Assembly (NCBI GenBank): GCA_029959285.1
Contig: JASCOE010000001.1
Span: forward strand, 849,724-913,723
Length of the DNA: 64,000 nt
DNA from: Flavobacteriaceae bacterium PS02337
Lineage (GTDB): Bacteria > Bacteroidota > Bacteroidia > Flavobacteriales > Flavobacteriaceae
Direction: 5' to 3'
This document shows, one piece after another, positions 50,181 through 59,102 of the stretch. Within the stretch, counting starts at the first letter, position 1, and each line of letters begins with the position of its first letter. The notes under the pieces are model-generated. The model was not told where the DNA came from and searched no databases. It was given only the letters and a program-made list of their open reading frames with translations. The position numbers and the translations under genes are program-made.

Positions 50181-52610
50181 TTATTCGTATTTTAAATATT
50201 TTAAAACGTCTATTTTAGTTACTTGATATGCCTTTGTTAGTACAATTATTAGCGTAAGAATTACCAAAGAAATAAGCGCTACCGTAAAAGGATAAACAGA
50301 AATATTAATTCTGAAAGCAAAATCCTCAAGCCATTTTTGCAATAAAATATAAGCTGGTACAATTCCGATTGCGAATCCCATAAAACAGAAAATGATATAT
50401 TGTTTTGATAATTCTTTCAGCAAAATATCTGTTTCTGCACCCAGCGTTTTTCTAATTGCAATTTCTTTCAGTCTTCTTTCCATCGAAAATGATGCCAAAG
50501 CAAACAATCCAAACACAGCAATTATAATTACAACTAGATTTAAGATGAAAAATAGGTTTTTTTGTTTGATTTGTTCTTGATAAGTTCTTGCAAATCCTTT
50601 GTCAACAAATTCATAATCAAAAGGATAATCTGCGTTTACGTTTTTCTCCCAAAAAGATTTCAATTTTTCTATCGTTTCTGTTAAATTATTTGGAGAAACC
50701 TTTACAAGTACATTATTAAAGTTATTCCATTTTAAAGTTTTTAGATTGATAAAAACCATCGGAGGAATTTTACTTTGTAATCCTGTAACGTTAAAATCTT
50801 TTACAACTCCCACAATTTTAAATTTCAAATTGCCTTCTCCGTTAGACCATCCAGACTCAATAATGGTATTAATAGGGTTTTTAAGATTCAAAGCTTTAAC
50901 CAAAGTTTCATTCATCAGCATACTGTTTATAGTGTCTGATGCGAATTGAGGAGACAAATCACGTCCTTTTACTATTTTAATTTTCATCATTTCAAGGAAA
51001 CCAAAATCCATTTCGACATTTCTTGGCTGTACAAAAATATTATTATGCTTAAATCCAGAACTTGAGTTGGTGCTTCCTCCAAATGTACCAGCAAATGTAG
51101 AAACGTCTAAAACACCTGGAATTTTTTTAATTTCTTCTTTCGCAACCAAATAATAATCGGTTCTTTTAGCACGATCTGGTTTGTTGAACGGAATTGAAAG
51201 CACCTGATTGCCGCTAAAACCAAGATCTTTATTCATCATAAAATCAACTTGCGAATTTACAATCAGCGCGCCAATAATAAAGAAAGCCGCGATTCCGAAT
51301 TGAAAAATAAGCATCGAATTACGAACCCAAATTCCGCTTTTGCTTCTTGAAAAATTACCTTTTAGAACTTTTAAAGTTTCAAAATTTGAGATATAAATAG
51401 CAGGGAAAATACCCGCAAGAATGATTACTAATCCAAATATTAAAATGAGTTGCAGGTAAAATTCACCGCCATTCATCGTCAAATTTTTATTCAAAAATGT
51501 ATTATAATAAGGTAAAGAAAGTTCTACAATGGCAAGTGCAAACAAAATGGCAAGCGTAACAATTATGGCAGTTTCGAATATAAATTGCCAAATAATCTGG
51601 TTTTTTGAAGCGCCTACAATTTTACGAACACCAACTTCTTTTGCACGTTTAATTGCAGATGCAGTTGCTAAATTGATGTAGTTTACCAACGATAAAACCA
51701 ATATCAAAACAGACAAACCGCCCATAATGTATAATAGTTTCAAATTACCGACTCCTTCAGGAAAATTGGAACCTCCAGAACTTTTGGTACCATGTAAACG
51801 AGAAGTTTTCAATTGATCTAAAATAACGGTGATTTCGCCATTTTCTTTCACATATTGTTCAACAGTCTGACCGCTTTCTTTGGCATCTTTTACCGTTCTG
51901 TTTACAAAGTTTACGTTTTGCATTTTCTTTAAAACCGAAGCAGGATCTGCACCTTTTTTAATTTTTACCATTAATCCGTAATTGAAATTTCCCCAGCTGT
52001 TTACATCGCTTTCTCTTTTTACGCCACTAAAAACATAATTAGGTTCTATTGAAGAAGGTTTATTCAGACGATAAACTGCCTTAACAGTATAATTGATACT
52101 ACTATAAGTAATAGATTTTCCAATCGGATCTTCGTCTTTAAAAAGCAATTTGGCTTGTTCTTCTGAAACTGCAACGGTATTTTTTTCTTTTAAAACTGCT
52201 GTTTTAGCACCTTTTAAAATTTCAAAAGGAAAAAAGTCAAAGAAATTTTCATCAGAAGCCATTATTTTTTTTACAAACAATTTCTGATCTTTATATTTTA
52301 CAACTTCATCGTCGTACCAATTATTTAGAAAACAAACTTTGTCTATTTCTGGAATACTCGCTTTACAAGTTTCTCCAAACGGAATCGAACTTGAAGCCCA
52401 AGTGTCGCCCGTTGCGCCAATTTTATTTAGAACCACATATACATTTTCTTTTTCCGGATTCCATTGATCGTAAGAGTTTTCATTGTTCCAATATAAAATG
52501 GCAAAAATCACGCTGGCAATCCCGATGCTTAATCCTAAAACATTCAAAAACGAAAACAATTTGCTTTGTCTTAAATGATAAATAAATATTTTAAACCAGT
52601 TAAAAATCAT
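50181..52610 (-). CDS. ABC transporter permease, MacB/FtsX type
   Basis: 809 residues. N-terminal membrane helix (LFSFLNVLGLSIGIASVIFA), large periplasmic MacB-type domain, three helices (about 285-420) with the conserved AIKRAKEVGVRKIVGASKNQ coupling segment, a second periplasmic domain and a last three-helix block with MERRLKEIAIRKTLGAE. The double repeat with eight helices is typical of Bacteroidota MacB-like permeases, which use periplasmic force rather than transport through the membrane. Works with the ATPase at 52740 and adaptor at 53573. Confidence 0.9.
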   Translation of the reverse strand: MIFNWFKIFIYHLRQSKLFSFLNVLGLSIGIASVIFAILYWNNENSYDQWNPEKENVYVVLNKIGATGDTWASSSIPFGETCKASIPEIDKVCFLNNWYDDEVVKYKDQKLFVKKIMASDENFFDFFPFEILKGAKTAVLKEKNTVAVSEEQAKLLFKDEDPIGKSITYSSINYTVKAVYRLNKPSSIEPNYVFSGVKRESDVNSWGNFNYGLMVKIKKGADPASVLKKMQNVNFVNRTVKDAKESGQTVEQYVKENGEITVILDQLKTSRLHGTKSSGGSNFPEGVGNLKLLYIMGGLSVLILVLSLVNYINLATASAIKRAKEVGVRKIVGASKNQIIWQFIFETAIIVTLAILFALAIVELSLPYYNTFLNKNLTMNGGEFYLQLILIFGLVIILAGIFPAIYISNFETLKVLKGNFSRSKSGIWVRNSMLIFQFGIAAFFIIGALIVNSQVDFMMNKDLGFSGNQVLSIPFNKPDRAKRTDYYLVAKEEIKKIPGVLDVSTFAGTFGGSTNSSSGFKHNNIFVQPRNVEMDFGFLEMMKIKIVKGRDLSPQFASDTINSMLMNETLVKALNLKNPINTIIESGWSNGEGNLKFKIVGVVKDFNVTGLQSKIPPMVFINLKTLKWNNFNNVLVKVSPNNLTETIEKLKSFWEKNVNADYPFDYEFVDKGFARTYQEQIKQKNLFFILNLVVIIIAVFGLFALASFSMERRLKEIAIRKTLGAETDILLKELSKQYIIFCFMGFAIGIVPAYILLQKWLEDFAFRINISVYPFTVALISLVILTLIIVLTKAYQVTKIDVLKYLKYE

Positions 52611-52739
52611 GGTAATAGTTTTTTAGTTAAATGAGTTTTTAATCGTAAAGACTTTTGTCTTTAAAGCATTGTAAAAATTTTGCAGACTAATTCTACCAGA
52701 ACTACGAGTGCAGTAACAATAATTTTAATCATCGTTTTG

Positions 52740-53447
52740 TTATTTAGCGTCCATAAAAACATCCACATTTCTCTGATTTAACTTCTCAGAAAATATAACT
52801 CCGTCTTTCATATGAATCGTTCTTTGAGAAAAAGAAGCATCATAATCAGAGTGGGTAACCATCAAAATTGTCGCGCCTTTAGCATGTAAATCAGTTAAAA
52901 GTTCCATTACTTCATTACCATTTTTACTATCTAAATTTCCTGTTGGCTCATCTGCTAAAATAATTTTCGGATCATTTACCAAAGCTCTTGCAACGGCAAC
53001 TCTTTGTTGTTGTCCTCCAGAAAGCTGTTGCGGAAAATGTTTCAAACGATGCGAAATATTCAACTTTTCTGCAATCGCTTCAATTTTTTGTTTTCTATCA
53101 GAAGCTTTTACATTGTTGTAAAGCAGTGGCAATTCGATATTATCGTAAACAGAAAGCTCGTCGATTAAGTTGAAGTTTTGAAAAATAAAACCAATATTTT
53201 CTTTTCTTACTTGCGCTCTTCCTTTTTCTTTTAGACCAATCATTTCTTGATCTAATAATTTATAACTTCCGTCGCTTGCGCTGTCTAAAAGTCCGATGAT
53301 ATTTAATAAAGTCGATTTTCCACAACCAGATGGTCCCATGATAGTTAAAAAATCTCCTTTTTTTATTTCTAAATTGATTCCGCTCAAAGCAGCAGTTTCT
53401 ATTTCTTCTGTTCTAAAAACTTTGGTTAAATTCTGAATTGTGATCAT
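52740..53447 (-). CDS. ABC transporter ATPase, MacB/LolD type
   Basis: 235 residues. Walker A MGPSGCGKSTLLNI, Q-loop FIFQNFNLIDELSV, signature LSGGQQQRVAVARALV, Walker B ILADEPTGNLDSKNG and H-loop MVTHSD. The insertion and signature are those of the MacB/LolD/FtsE group. It sits between the adaptor and permease genes with spacers of about 125 bp each, one transcription unit in all likelihood. Confidence 0.94.
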   Translation of the reverse strand: MITIQNLTKVFRTEEIETAALSGINLEIKKGDFLTIMGPSGCGKSTLLNIIGLLDSASDGSYKLLDQEMIGLKEKGRAQVRKENIGFIFQNFNLIDELSVYDNIELPLLYNNVKASDRKQKIEAIAEKLNISHRLKHFPQQLSGGQQQRVAVARALVNDPKIILADEPTGNLDSKNGNEVMELLTDLHAKGATILMVTHSDYDASFSQRTIHMKDGVIFSEKLNQRNVDVFMDAK

Positions 53448-53572
53448 AATTTTTAAGGTTTTGAAATGTTATTAAATACGTTTTTTGATTGATGATTGAA
53501 ACGATGATTTTATAATTGTGAATTGTAAATTGTAAATTGTAACTGAAAACTGTGACTGCGACTGAAAACTAA

Positions 53573-54811
53573 TTATTCAAGCGAAAGCTCCTCGACATCT
53601 TTATAGTCAGTGTAAGAAGAAGTTATAACCGATTCGCCTTCTTTTAAACCTTCTAAAACTTCATAATAAGAAGGATTTTCGCGTCCTAATTTGATGTTTC
53701 TTCTTTCAGCTTTATTTCCTTTTACGACAAAAATCCATTTTCCTGCCGCTTCTTGGTTAAAGCTTCCTTTAGGAATTACTAATGTTTTGTTTTTCTCCGA
53801 TAAAATCAGTTTCACACCAAAACTAAGTCCGTCTTGTAAAACGATATTTTCTTTAGAAACGAAGGCTAATTCTACTGTAAAACGACCGCCTTTTACTTCT
53901 GGAATTACTTTAGTAACAACTACTTCAAGATTTTTTCCTTTAAATTCTACCTGACCTTTTAAACCTTCTCTAATTTTTTCTAAGTAAAATTCGTCAACTT
54001 CTGCGGTAAGTTTATATCCTTTATTAGAATCAATTTTTCCGATACTTGCTCCAGCTTGAAAAGACTTTCCTAAAACAGGTTCAAAAGAAGTTAATCGTCC
54101 CGTTTCTGGCGCTGTTATTAAGAAGTTCTTTTTGTTGTTTCTCAAAATATCCAAACTTTTCTCCATGGTTTGAATCGAGCGATTGATTTGACCAATTTGA
54201 ACCTGATTGCTTTGTTTTTCTTTTTGAACACTTTGCTGAATCGTTCTTTTTCGTTCTTCCTGAAAACGTAGACTTTCTTTAAAAGTATTCCAGTCATTTT
54301 TAGAAATTACATCTTTCTCATAAAGTTTCGCGTTCATGTCATATAATCGTTTGGCGTCGTTATAATCGTGTTCAATTAAAACCAAATCTTTAGTCAAGTT
54401 TAATTCTTGATTTCTAATGTTCAATTTTCCCGTATTCAAATTGTTGATTTGCTCGATAATAGCCGTTTCCTGAGTCAAATAATTCAATTCTGTATTCGGA
54501 TTGTATAAACGAGCCAACGATTGCCCTTTGGTTACCATCGCACCGTTTTCTACAAAAATTTCTTTTACAGAACCGCCTTCCGTTACGTTTACCAACATCA
54601 CATTTAAAGGCTCAACTTTTGCTTGAAAAACAACAAAATCTTCAAAAAAGGCTTTTTCTGCTTTTTGAATTACCAATTCGTCAGCTTTTACATTTAGTGT
54701 TCTTTTCGAATTAAAAGAGAAAGCAACGATAACAAGCAAAACTAAAAAAACAGCAATTGCTATTGTGAGATATCTAAATTTTTTATTTTTACGAGGAATT
54801 ATCTTGTCCAT
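53573..54811 (-). CDS. Periplasmic adaptor of the MacAB-like efflux system (HlyD/RND-MFP family)
   Basis: 412 residues from MDKIIPRKNKKFRYLTIAIA. A start nine codons earlier is less likely as it adds nothing conserved. There is one N-terminal helix, the lipoyl half-motif, a coiled-coil hairpin (about 100-215), the second lipoyl half, a beta-barrel and a membrane-proximal domain with EGLKEGESVITS. First gene of the efflux operon, read from the sigma-54-type promoter at 54841-54856. Confidence 0.9.
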   Translation of the reverse strand: MDKIIPRKNKKFRYLTIAIAVFLVLLVIVAFSFNSKRTLNVKADELVIQKAEKAFFEDFVVFQAKVEPLNVMLVNVTEGGSVKEIFVENGAMVTKGQSLARLYNPNTELNYLTQETAIIEQINNLNTGKLNIRNQELNLTKDLVLIEHDYNDAKRLYDMNAKLYEKDVISKNDWNTFKESLRFQEERKRTIQQSVQKEKQSNQVQIGQINRSIQTMEKSLDILRNNKKNFLITAPETGRLTSFEPVLGKSFQAGASIGKIDSNKGYKLTAEVDEFYLEKIREGLKGQVEFKGKNLEVVVTKVIPEVKGGRFTVELAFVSKENIVLQDGLSFGVKLILSEKNKTLVIPKGSFNQEAAGKWIFVVKGNKAERRNIKLGRENPSYYEVLEGLKEGESVITSSYTDYKDVEELSLE

Positions 54812-54840
54812 TTTTTTTAATATTTTACTGATAATCAATA

Positions 54841-54856
54841 GGTAAATACTGTGCCA
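54841..54856 (-). promoter_or_regulatory. Sigma-54 (-24/-12) promoter of the efflux operon
   Basis: The minus strand reads TGGCACAGTATTTACC, compared with the consensus TGGCAC-N5-TTGC. The GG and the spacing are right, and only the -13 G is an A. It lies 30-45 bp upstream of the adaptor start. The divergent gene encodes a sigma-54 activator, which supports the call. Confidence 0.75.
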
Positions 54857-54920
54857 TTAAATTTATTATTTGTAAAGTGTTGATTTTAAAGAAGCTTTCA
54901 AAACCACTATAAAAAAGTAG

Positions 54921-54958
54921 TGTTCGATAATGAACAGTTGACCGTTCGAAACCGAACA
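54921..54958. promoter_or_regulatory. Two inverted-repeat upstream activator sites
   Basis: TGTTCGATAATGAACA (54921-54936) and CGTTCGAAACCGAACA (54943-54958) share 12 of 16 positions, each with GTTCG/GAAC arms, and are spaced 22 bp apart. They lie 65-115 bp upstream of the -24/-12 promoter, the normal place for binding an NtrC-type activator, and directly ahead of that activator's own gene. Confidence 0.7.
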
Positions 54959-54970
54959 AAAAAATACCAC

Positions 54971-56320
54971 ATGAGAAAAAAACAAGCCCAGATATTAGTT
55001 GTTGACGATCAGGAAGAAATTCTTTTTTCGGCAAAAATGATTCTCAAAAAACATTTTGAAACCATTTTTACAACCAACAGTCCGAAAAAAATCATTTCTA
55101 TTTTGAGTGAAAATGAAATAAATGTGGTGCTTTTAGACATGAATTATCGAATTGGTTTTGAAGATGGACGAGAAGGAATACATTGGCTAAAAGAAATTAA
55201 AATGCTTTCTCCCAACACAATTGTAATCTTAATGACGGCTTTTGGTAAAATTGAAACCGCTGTCGAAGGCATAAAAATTGGCGCTTTTGATTATGTTTTG
55301 AAACCTTGGCACAACGAAAAACTGCTTGAAATTATCGACAAAGCAGTTACTGAAAGCCGAAAAAACACAAAACAAACTACCGTTAAAGAAGATAAAAACG
55401 AAAAGAGATACTTCGTCGGTACTTCAGCCAAAATAAAACAAGCTTATGCAATAGCTGAAAAAGTTGCACGAACCGATGCCAACGTTCTGATTTTGGGTGA
55501 AAATGGAACTGGAAAATATGTTTTTGCCGAACACATTCATCAGCATTCAGAAAGAAAAAATCAGCCTTTTGTACATGTCGATTTAGGTTCGTTGAGCGAT
55601 AATTTGTTCGAAAGTGAACTTTTTGGTTACGCTAAAGGCGCTTTTACAGATGCTAAAGTCGATACTGCTGGACGTTTTGAAAATGCCTCAAACGGAACTA
55701 TTTTTTTAGATGAAATCGGAAATATTCCACTGCATCTTCAAGCTAAATTATTGCACGTTTTGCAAACCAAAACCGTAACGCGTTTGGGCGAAAGTAAACC
55801 TCGTCCGCTAAATGTTCGTGTGATTGCCGCAACAAATAGCGACATTAAAACTGAAGTAAAAAATAAAACTTTCCGCGAAGATTTGTTGTATAGAATTAAT
55901 ACAATGGAAATTAATCTTCCCGCTTTACGCGAAAGAAAAGATGATATCGTTCCGATGGCAAATTTTATTCTCGAACAAATCGCAGAAAAATACCAGCAAG
56001 AAAATTGGCGTTTTGACGAAAATGTGAATTCGTATTTGGAAAAATATCCGTGGAAGGGGAATGTTCGAGAAATGGAAAACAAAATAGAACGCGCTTTAAT
56101 TTTAGCCGAAAATAACACCATTTCGGTTCTTGATTTGGATATTTTGGATTTCGAAGAAATTCAGGAAAATGATGAAAATCCGTTGTCTGAAATGGAAAAA
56201 GGCGCAATCGAAAAAGCATTGTTCAAACACAACGGAAATATCAGTAAAACTGCCGAAGAATTGGGTTTATCACGTGCCGCTTTGTACAGAAGAATAGAAA
56301 AATACGATTTAAAGAATTAA
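54971..56320 (+). CDS. NtrC-type sigma-54-dependent response regulator
   Basis: 449 residues from MRKKQAQILVVDDQEEILFS. Receiver domain with acidic pair and phospho-acceptor Asp56 (VVLLDMNYR). AAA+ domain with Walker A GENGTGKY (176-183; usual last residue Glu/Thr) and the sigma-54 contact loop GAFTDA (223-228) in place of GAFTGA, as often seen in Bacteroidota. C-terminal Fis-type HTH (ISKTAEELGLSRAALYRRIE). Divergent from the efflux operon; the histidine kinase at 56474 is its likely partner. It probably controls the operon, and perhaps itself. Confidence 0.93.
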   Translation: MRKKQAQILVVDDQEEILFSAKMILKKHFETIFTTNSPKKIISILSENEINVVLLDMNYRIGFEDGREGIHWLKEIKMLSPNTIVILMTAFGKIETAVEGIKIGAFDYVLKPWHNEKLLEIIDKAVTESRKNTKQTTVKEDKNEKRYFVGTSAKIKQAYAIAEKVARTDANVLILGENGTGKYVFAEHIHQHSERKNQPFVHVDLGSLSDNLFESELFGYAKGAFTDAKVDTAGRFENASNGTIFLDEIGNIPLHLQAKLLHVLQTKTVTRLGESKPRPLNVRVIAATNSDIKTEVKNKTFREDLLYRINTMEINLPALRERKDDIVPMANFILEQIAEKYQQENWRFDENVNSYLEKYPWKGNVREMENKIERALILAENNTISVLDLDILDFEEIQENDENPLSEMEKGAIEKALFKHNGNISKTAEELGLSRAALYRRIEKYDLKN

Positions 56321-56336
56321 AATCTGATGAATAGCG

Positions 56337-56456
56337 TCCAGCTTTAGCTGGATGTAAATTGTAAAAAGCAATATTCGAGGCTTTAGCCAAAATCGTTTAG
56401 GTTTGGCTAAAGCCCTATATTTATAAATAATTTTATCTCTCCAGCTAAAGCTGGAG
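56337..56456. repeat. Palindromic repeats between regulator and kinase genes
   Basis: TCCAGCTTTAGCTGGA (56337-56352), GGCTTTAGCCAAA/TTTGGCTAAAGCC (56379-56391 / 56402-56414) and CTCCAGCTAAAGCTGGAG (56439-56456). Three palindromes in 120 bp and no coding content. They may reduce read-through from regulator to kinase. Confidence 0.8.
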
Positions 56457-56473
56457 GCAATTCAAATAAAATA

Positions 56474-57799
56474 ATGAAGAATTGGAAGTTTTATAATGCT
56501 TTGTTTGTAAGGGTTGTGTTCATCATGGCGCTTTTTCTTTGCAGTGCTTTATTGTTTTATAAAGGATTTAAATACAACGCTATTTTGGTAAGCGTTTTTG
56601 TGCTGATTTTCCTTTTTGAAATGTATTTTTTTGTCAAAAATCAGCTTTTGTTTTATGACAAAACCATAAATTCCATTTTGCATAACGACTTTTCTGCACA
56701 TTTTCCAGAAGAAAATAAAAAGGATAATTTCAACAGTTTGTATCTTTTATATGAAACTTTAAAAGATCAGAAACAAGAACAGACTTCTAAAGAATTAATT
56801 TACCGTTCGATATTGAACAGTATTGATACGGCAGCTTTAATTTTAGAAAAAGAAAATGAAACTTGGTCTATTTTTATAATGAATGACTGTTTCTCAAAAC
56901 TCTTCAAAGTGCCAAAAGTCAGTCATTGGAAATACCTGAAGAATTATATTCCCGGACTTTGTGAAGAAATTGAAAATGTTGGTTTTGCTGAGGTTAAAAC
57001 CGCTATTTCTATAAAAATTGAAGATCAGGATTTGCAGACTTTTATGCTTCAAACTTCGCATACGCAAACCTACAATAAAGAATATTTTATTATTTTATTG
57101 GATAGTATTCAGCGTGTGATTGAGAAAAAAGAGAAAGAAGCGTGGATCAATTTGATGAAAATTATTTCGCATGAATTAATGAATTCTTTGACGCCAATTC
57201 GCGCGCTTTCGCAGAATTTACTTCATATTGTAGATCAAGAAGAATTGGAAGAAGATGATTTTGAAGACATTAAAAGTAGTATTTCGACCATTATAAATCG
57301 AAGCGATCATTTGCAGTTTTTTGTTGAAAATTATCGAAAACTGGCAATGCTTCCGACTCCGAACAAACAAATGACACCTATTAATGCTTTGTTTGAAGAT
57401 TGTTTGCGAATTATGAGTCCGATTTTGAAAGATGAAGGAATCGAATTGATTAATGAAATTCATAGTTCGCGTTCTATTTTAATTGATAAAAATCAGATGG
57501 AACAAGTGATTATCAATTTGATAACCAATAGTATTCATGCTTTAAAAGAAAAAGAAGAAAAGAAATTAATTGTCTCAAGTTATACCGAAAACAATCGCTT
57601 TTTTATTGTGATTTCAGATAATGGAAAAGGAGTAGATGCCGAAATTAGAGATAAAGTTTTCTTGCCGTTTTTTACAACCAGAAAAGACGGCGCCGGAATC
57701 GGATTGACGCTTTCTAAAAATATCATAGAAGCCCACGGAGGATATTTAAGTTACCAAACCGATGAAGATCAAACGAGTTTTGTGATTTGTTTGATTTGA
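56474..57799 (+). CDS. Membrane-bound sensor histidine kinase
   Basis: 441 residues. Two N-terminal membrane helices with hardly any periplasmic loop (about 10-48), a PAS-like domain (SILNSIDTAALILEKENETW), HisKA with phospho-acceptor His233 (IISHELMNSLTPI) and HATPase with N box NLITNSIHAL, G1 ISDNGKGV and G2 GAGIGLTLSKNI. The motif HELMNSLTPI is characteristic of the NtrB/NtrY-like kinases that partner NtrC-type regulators. Follows the regulator gene by 153 bp. Confidence 0.92.
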   Translation: MKNWKFYNALFVRVVFIMALFLCSALLFYKGFKYNAILVSVFVLIFLFEMYFFVKNQLLFYDKTINSILHNDFSAHFPEENKKDNFNSLYLLYETLKDQKQEQTSKELIYRSILNSIDTAALILEKENETWSIFIMNDCFSKLFKVPKVSHWKYLKNYIPGLCEEIENVGFAEVKTAISIKIEDQDLQTFMLQTSHTQTYNKEYFIILLDSIQRVIEKKEKEAWINLMKIISHELMNSLTPIRALSQNLLHIVDQEELEEDDFEDIKSSISTIINRSDHLQFFVENYRKLAMLPTPNKQMTPINALFEDCLRIMSPILKDEGIELINEIHSSRSILIDKNQMEQVIINLITNSIHALKEKEEKKLIVSSYTENNRFFIVISDNGKGVDAEIRDKVFLPFFTTRKDGAGIGLTLSKNIIEAHGGYLSYQTDEDQTSFVICLI

Positions 57800-57810
57800 T
57801 TTAACGCTTT

Positions 57811-57899
57811 CCTGCAAGGTTTTCAAAACCTTGTAGGTTTGATTTTTTATAAGATTTTAAAGACAGAATATACCTGCAAGGTTTTGAAAACCTTGCAGG
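57811..57899. repeat. Two CCTGCAAGGTTTT palindromes
   Basis: CCTGCAAGGTTTTCAAAACC continuing TTGTAGG (57811-57837) and a perfect 27-bp copy at 57873-57899. Located between convergent genes; the first is followed by a T-run and may terminate the kinase transcript. Confidence 0.8.
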
Positions 57900-57918
57900 A
57901 AGAAGTTCTGTTGAATAT

Positions 57919-58245
57919 CTAGAATTGAACCTCAGGTTTCCAAAAGTGTTTTTCTAAATCTACAATCTGATTATTGACAACTTTAATGCCTTCATTTTCT
58001 AAAAGTTGTTGCATTAAATTCGTTCCGTCAAAATGATGCTTTCCCGTCAAAAGTCCTTTTTGGTTAACGACTCTGTGCGCCGGAACATCGTCGATATTAT
58101 GACAAGCATTCATTGCCCAGCCCACCATTCTAGCAGAACGAGCAGTTCCTAAAGCTTTTGCAATTGCACCATAAGAAGTGACTTTTCCGTACGGAATTTG
58201 TCTTGCAACGGCATAAACTCTTTCGAAAAAATTTTCCTCAGCCAT
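57919..58245 (-). CDS. Alkyltransferase-like protein (MGMT homologue lacking the acceptor Cys)
   Basis: 108 residues. DNA-binding domain of O6-methylguanine methyltransferase: RQIPYGKVTSYGAIAKALGT, SARMVGWAMNACHN. The active-site PCHR is PAHRVVNQKG here, so no alkyl transfer is possible. This defines the ATL group, which binds O6-alkylguanine and recruits nucleotide excision repair. Cytoplasmic, monocistronic. Confidence 0.9.
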   Translation of the reverse strand: MAEENFFERVYAVARQIPYGKVTSYGAIAKALGTARSARMVGWAMNACHNIDDVPAHRVVNQKGLLTGKHHFDGTNLMQQLLENEGIKVVNNQIVDLEKHFWKPEVQF

Positions 58246-58286
58246 AATAGATAAAAAAAGATTAAAGCAATTTTACTAATGAAACT

Positions 58287-58372
58287 TTCACGCAGATTTG
58301 GCAGATTTAAGCAGATCTAAAAAAGATTTTTAAATTAATTTTATCTGCTTAAATCTGCCAAATCTGCGTGAA
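58287..58372. repeat. Long perfect palindrome (TTCACGCAGATTTGGCAGAT type)
   Basis: 30-bp arms at 58287-58316 and 58343-58372 are perfectly complementary. A GCCACA...TGTGGC palindrome fragment follows at 58381-58412. Non-coding. Confidence 0.85.
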
Positions 58373-58421
58373 AAATATTTGCCACAAAGAAAAAAATCCT
58401 TTTTAATCTGTGGCTATAAAA

Positions 58422-59060
58422 TTATCCGAAATAATAATTCAAGATATTAAAAAGCGTTACAATAGCAACTAAACCAGTTATGCTTCCGATTATTGTATTC
58501 ATGTTTCGCATGATATAATCGGTTTTCTTTTCGATTCTTCCGAAGAAACCTATATAACTATATAAAACAGCAAATGAACCCAATACAGATCCTAAAACGA
58601 AAGTGAAAATAACTGTATTTTCAAATACAAAAAGATTGTACGAAGCCAAAGTTACACTCACCACAACATAATACGGAATCGGAAAAAAGTTTAATCCAGA
58701 AAGTAGCATTCCGAGAAAGAAACGGCTTTTTTTACTGCTCTTTTTAATTTTTGATTTCTTTTTAGTTTTTGGATCTTTAGCGATAAACAAAAAGTAAATC
58801 GTTAAAATCGAGAAAATTACGAAACCAATTTCACGCATTAACGTCACAACATCTGGACGATTGTCTATTACTCGCGCAAATAAAACCGCAAGATAAACTT
58901 GAAGAAAAATTACAAAAACGGCACCAATTACAAACCACATGGCGTTCTTTTTTCCTTCTTTCAGATTTATTTTGGCTGCCGTCATGTTGATTAATCCTGG
59001 CGGAATAATCCCAATAATAGCGGCAATAAAACCTGAAAGAAATGGAGCAAGATATACCAT
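58422..59060 (-). CDS. LysE-family transporter
   Basis: 212 residues, six predicted membrane helices. The opening FLSGFIAAIIGIIPPGLINM contains the family's GxxPGP-like GIIPPG turn. The loop after helix three is very basic (KDPKTKKKSKIKKSSKKSRF). The family exports amino acids or related metabolites; the substrate is unknown. It overlaps no neighbour and is 42 bp downstream of trmB. Confidence 0.83.
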   Translation of the reverse strand: MVYLAPFLSGFIAAIIGIIPPGLINMTAAKINLKEGKKNAMWFVIGAVFVIFLQVYLAVLFARVIDNRPDVVTLMREIGFVIFSILTIYFLFIAKDPKTKKKSKIKKSSKKSRFFLGMLLSGLNFFPIPYYVVVSVTLASYNLFVFENTVIFTFVLGSVLGSFAVLYSYIGFFGRIEKKTDYIMRNMNTIIGSITGLVAIVTLFNILNYYFG

Positions 59061-59102
59061 TCAGCAGTTTGTGTGGTTAAAAGATTGTTTTCAAAACTAA
59101 AA

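Noticed and set aside
54825-55034. Minus-strand frame over the sigma-54 promoter and regulator start
   Set aside because: It overlaps the regulator's receiver domain and the twin activator sites and shows no family features.
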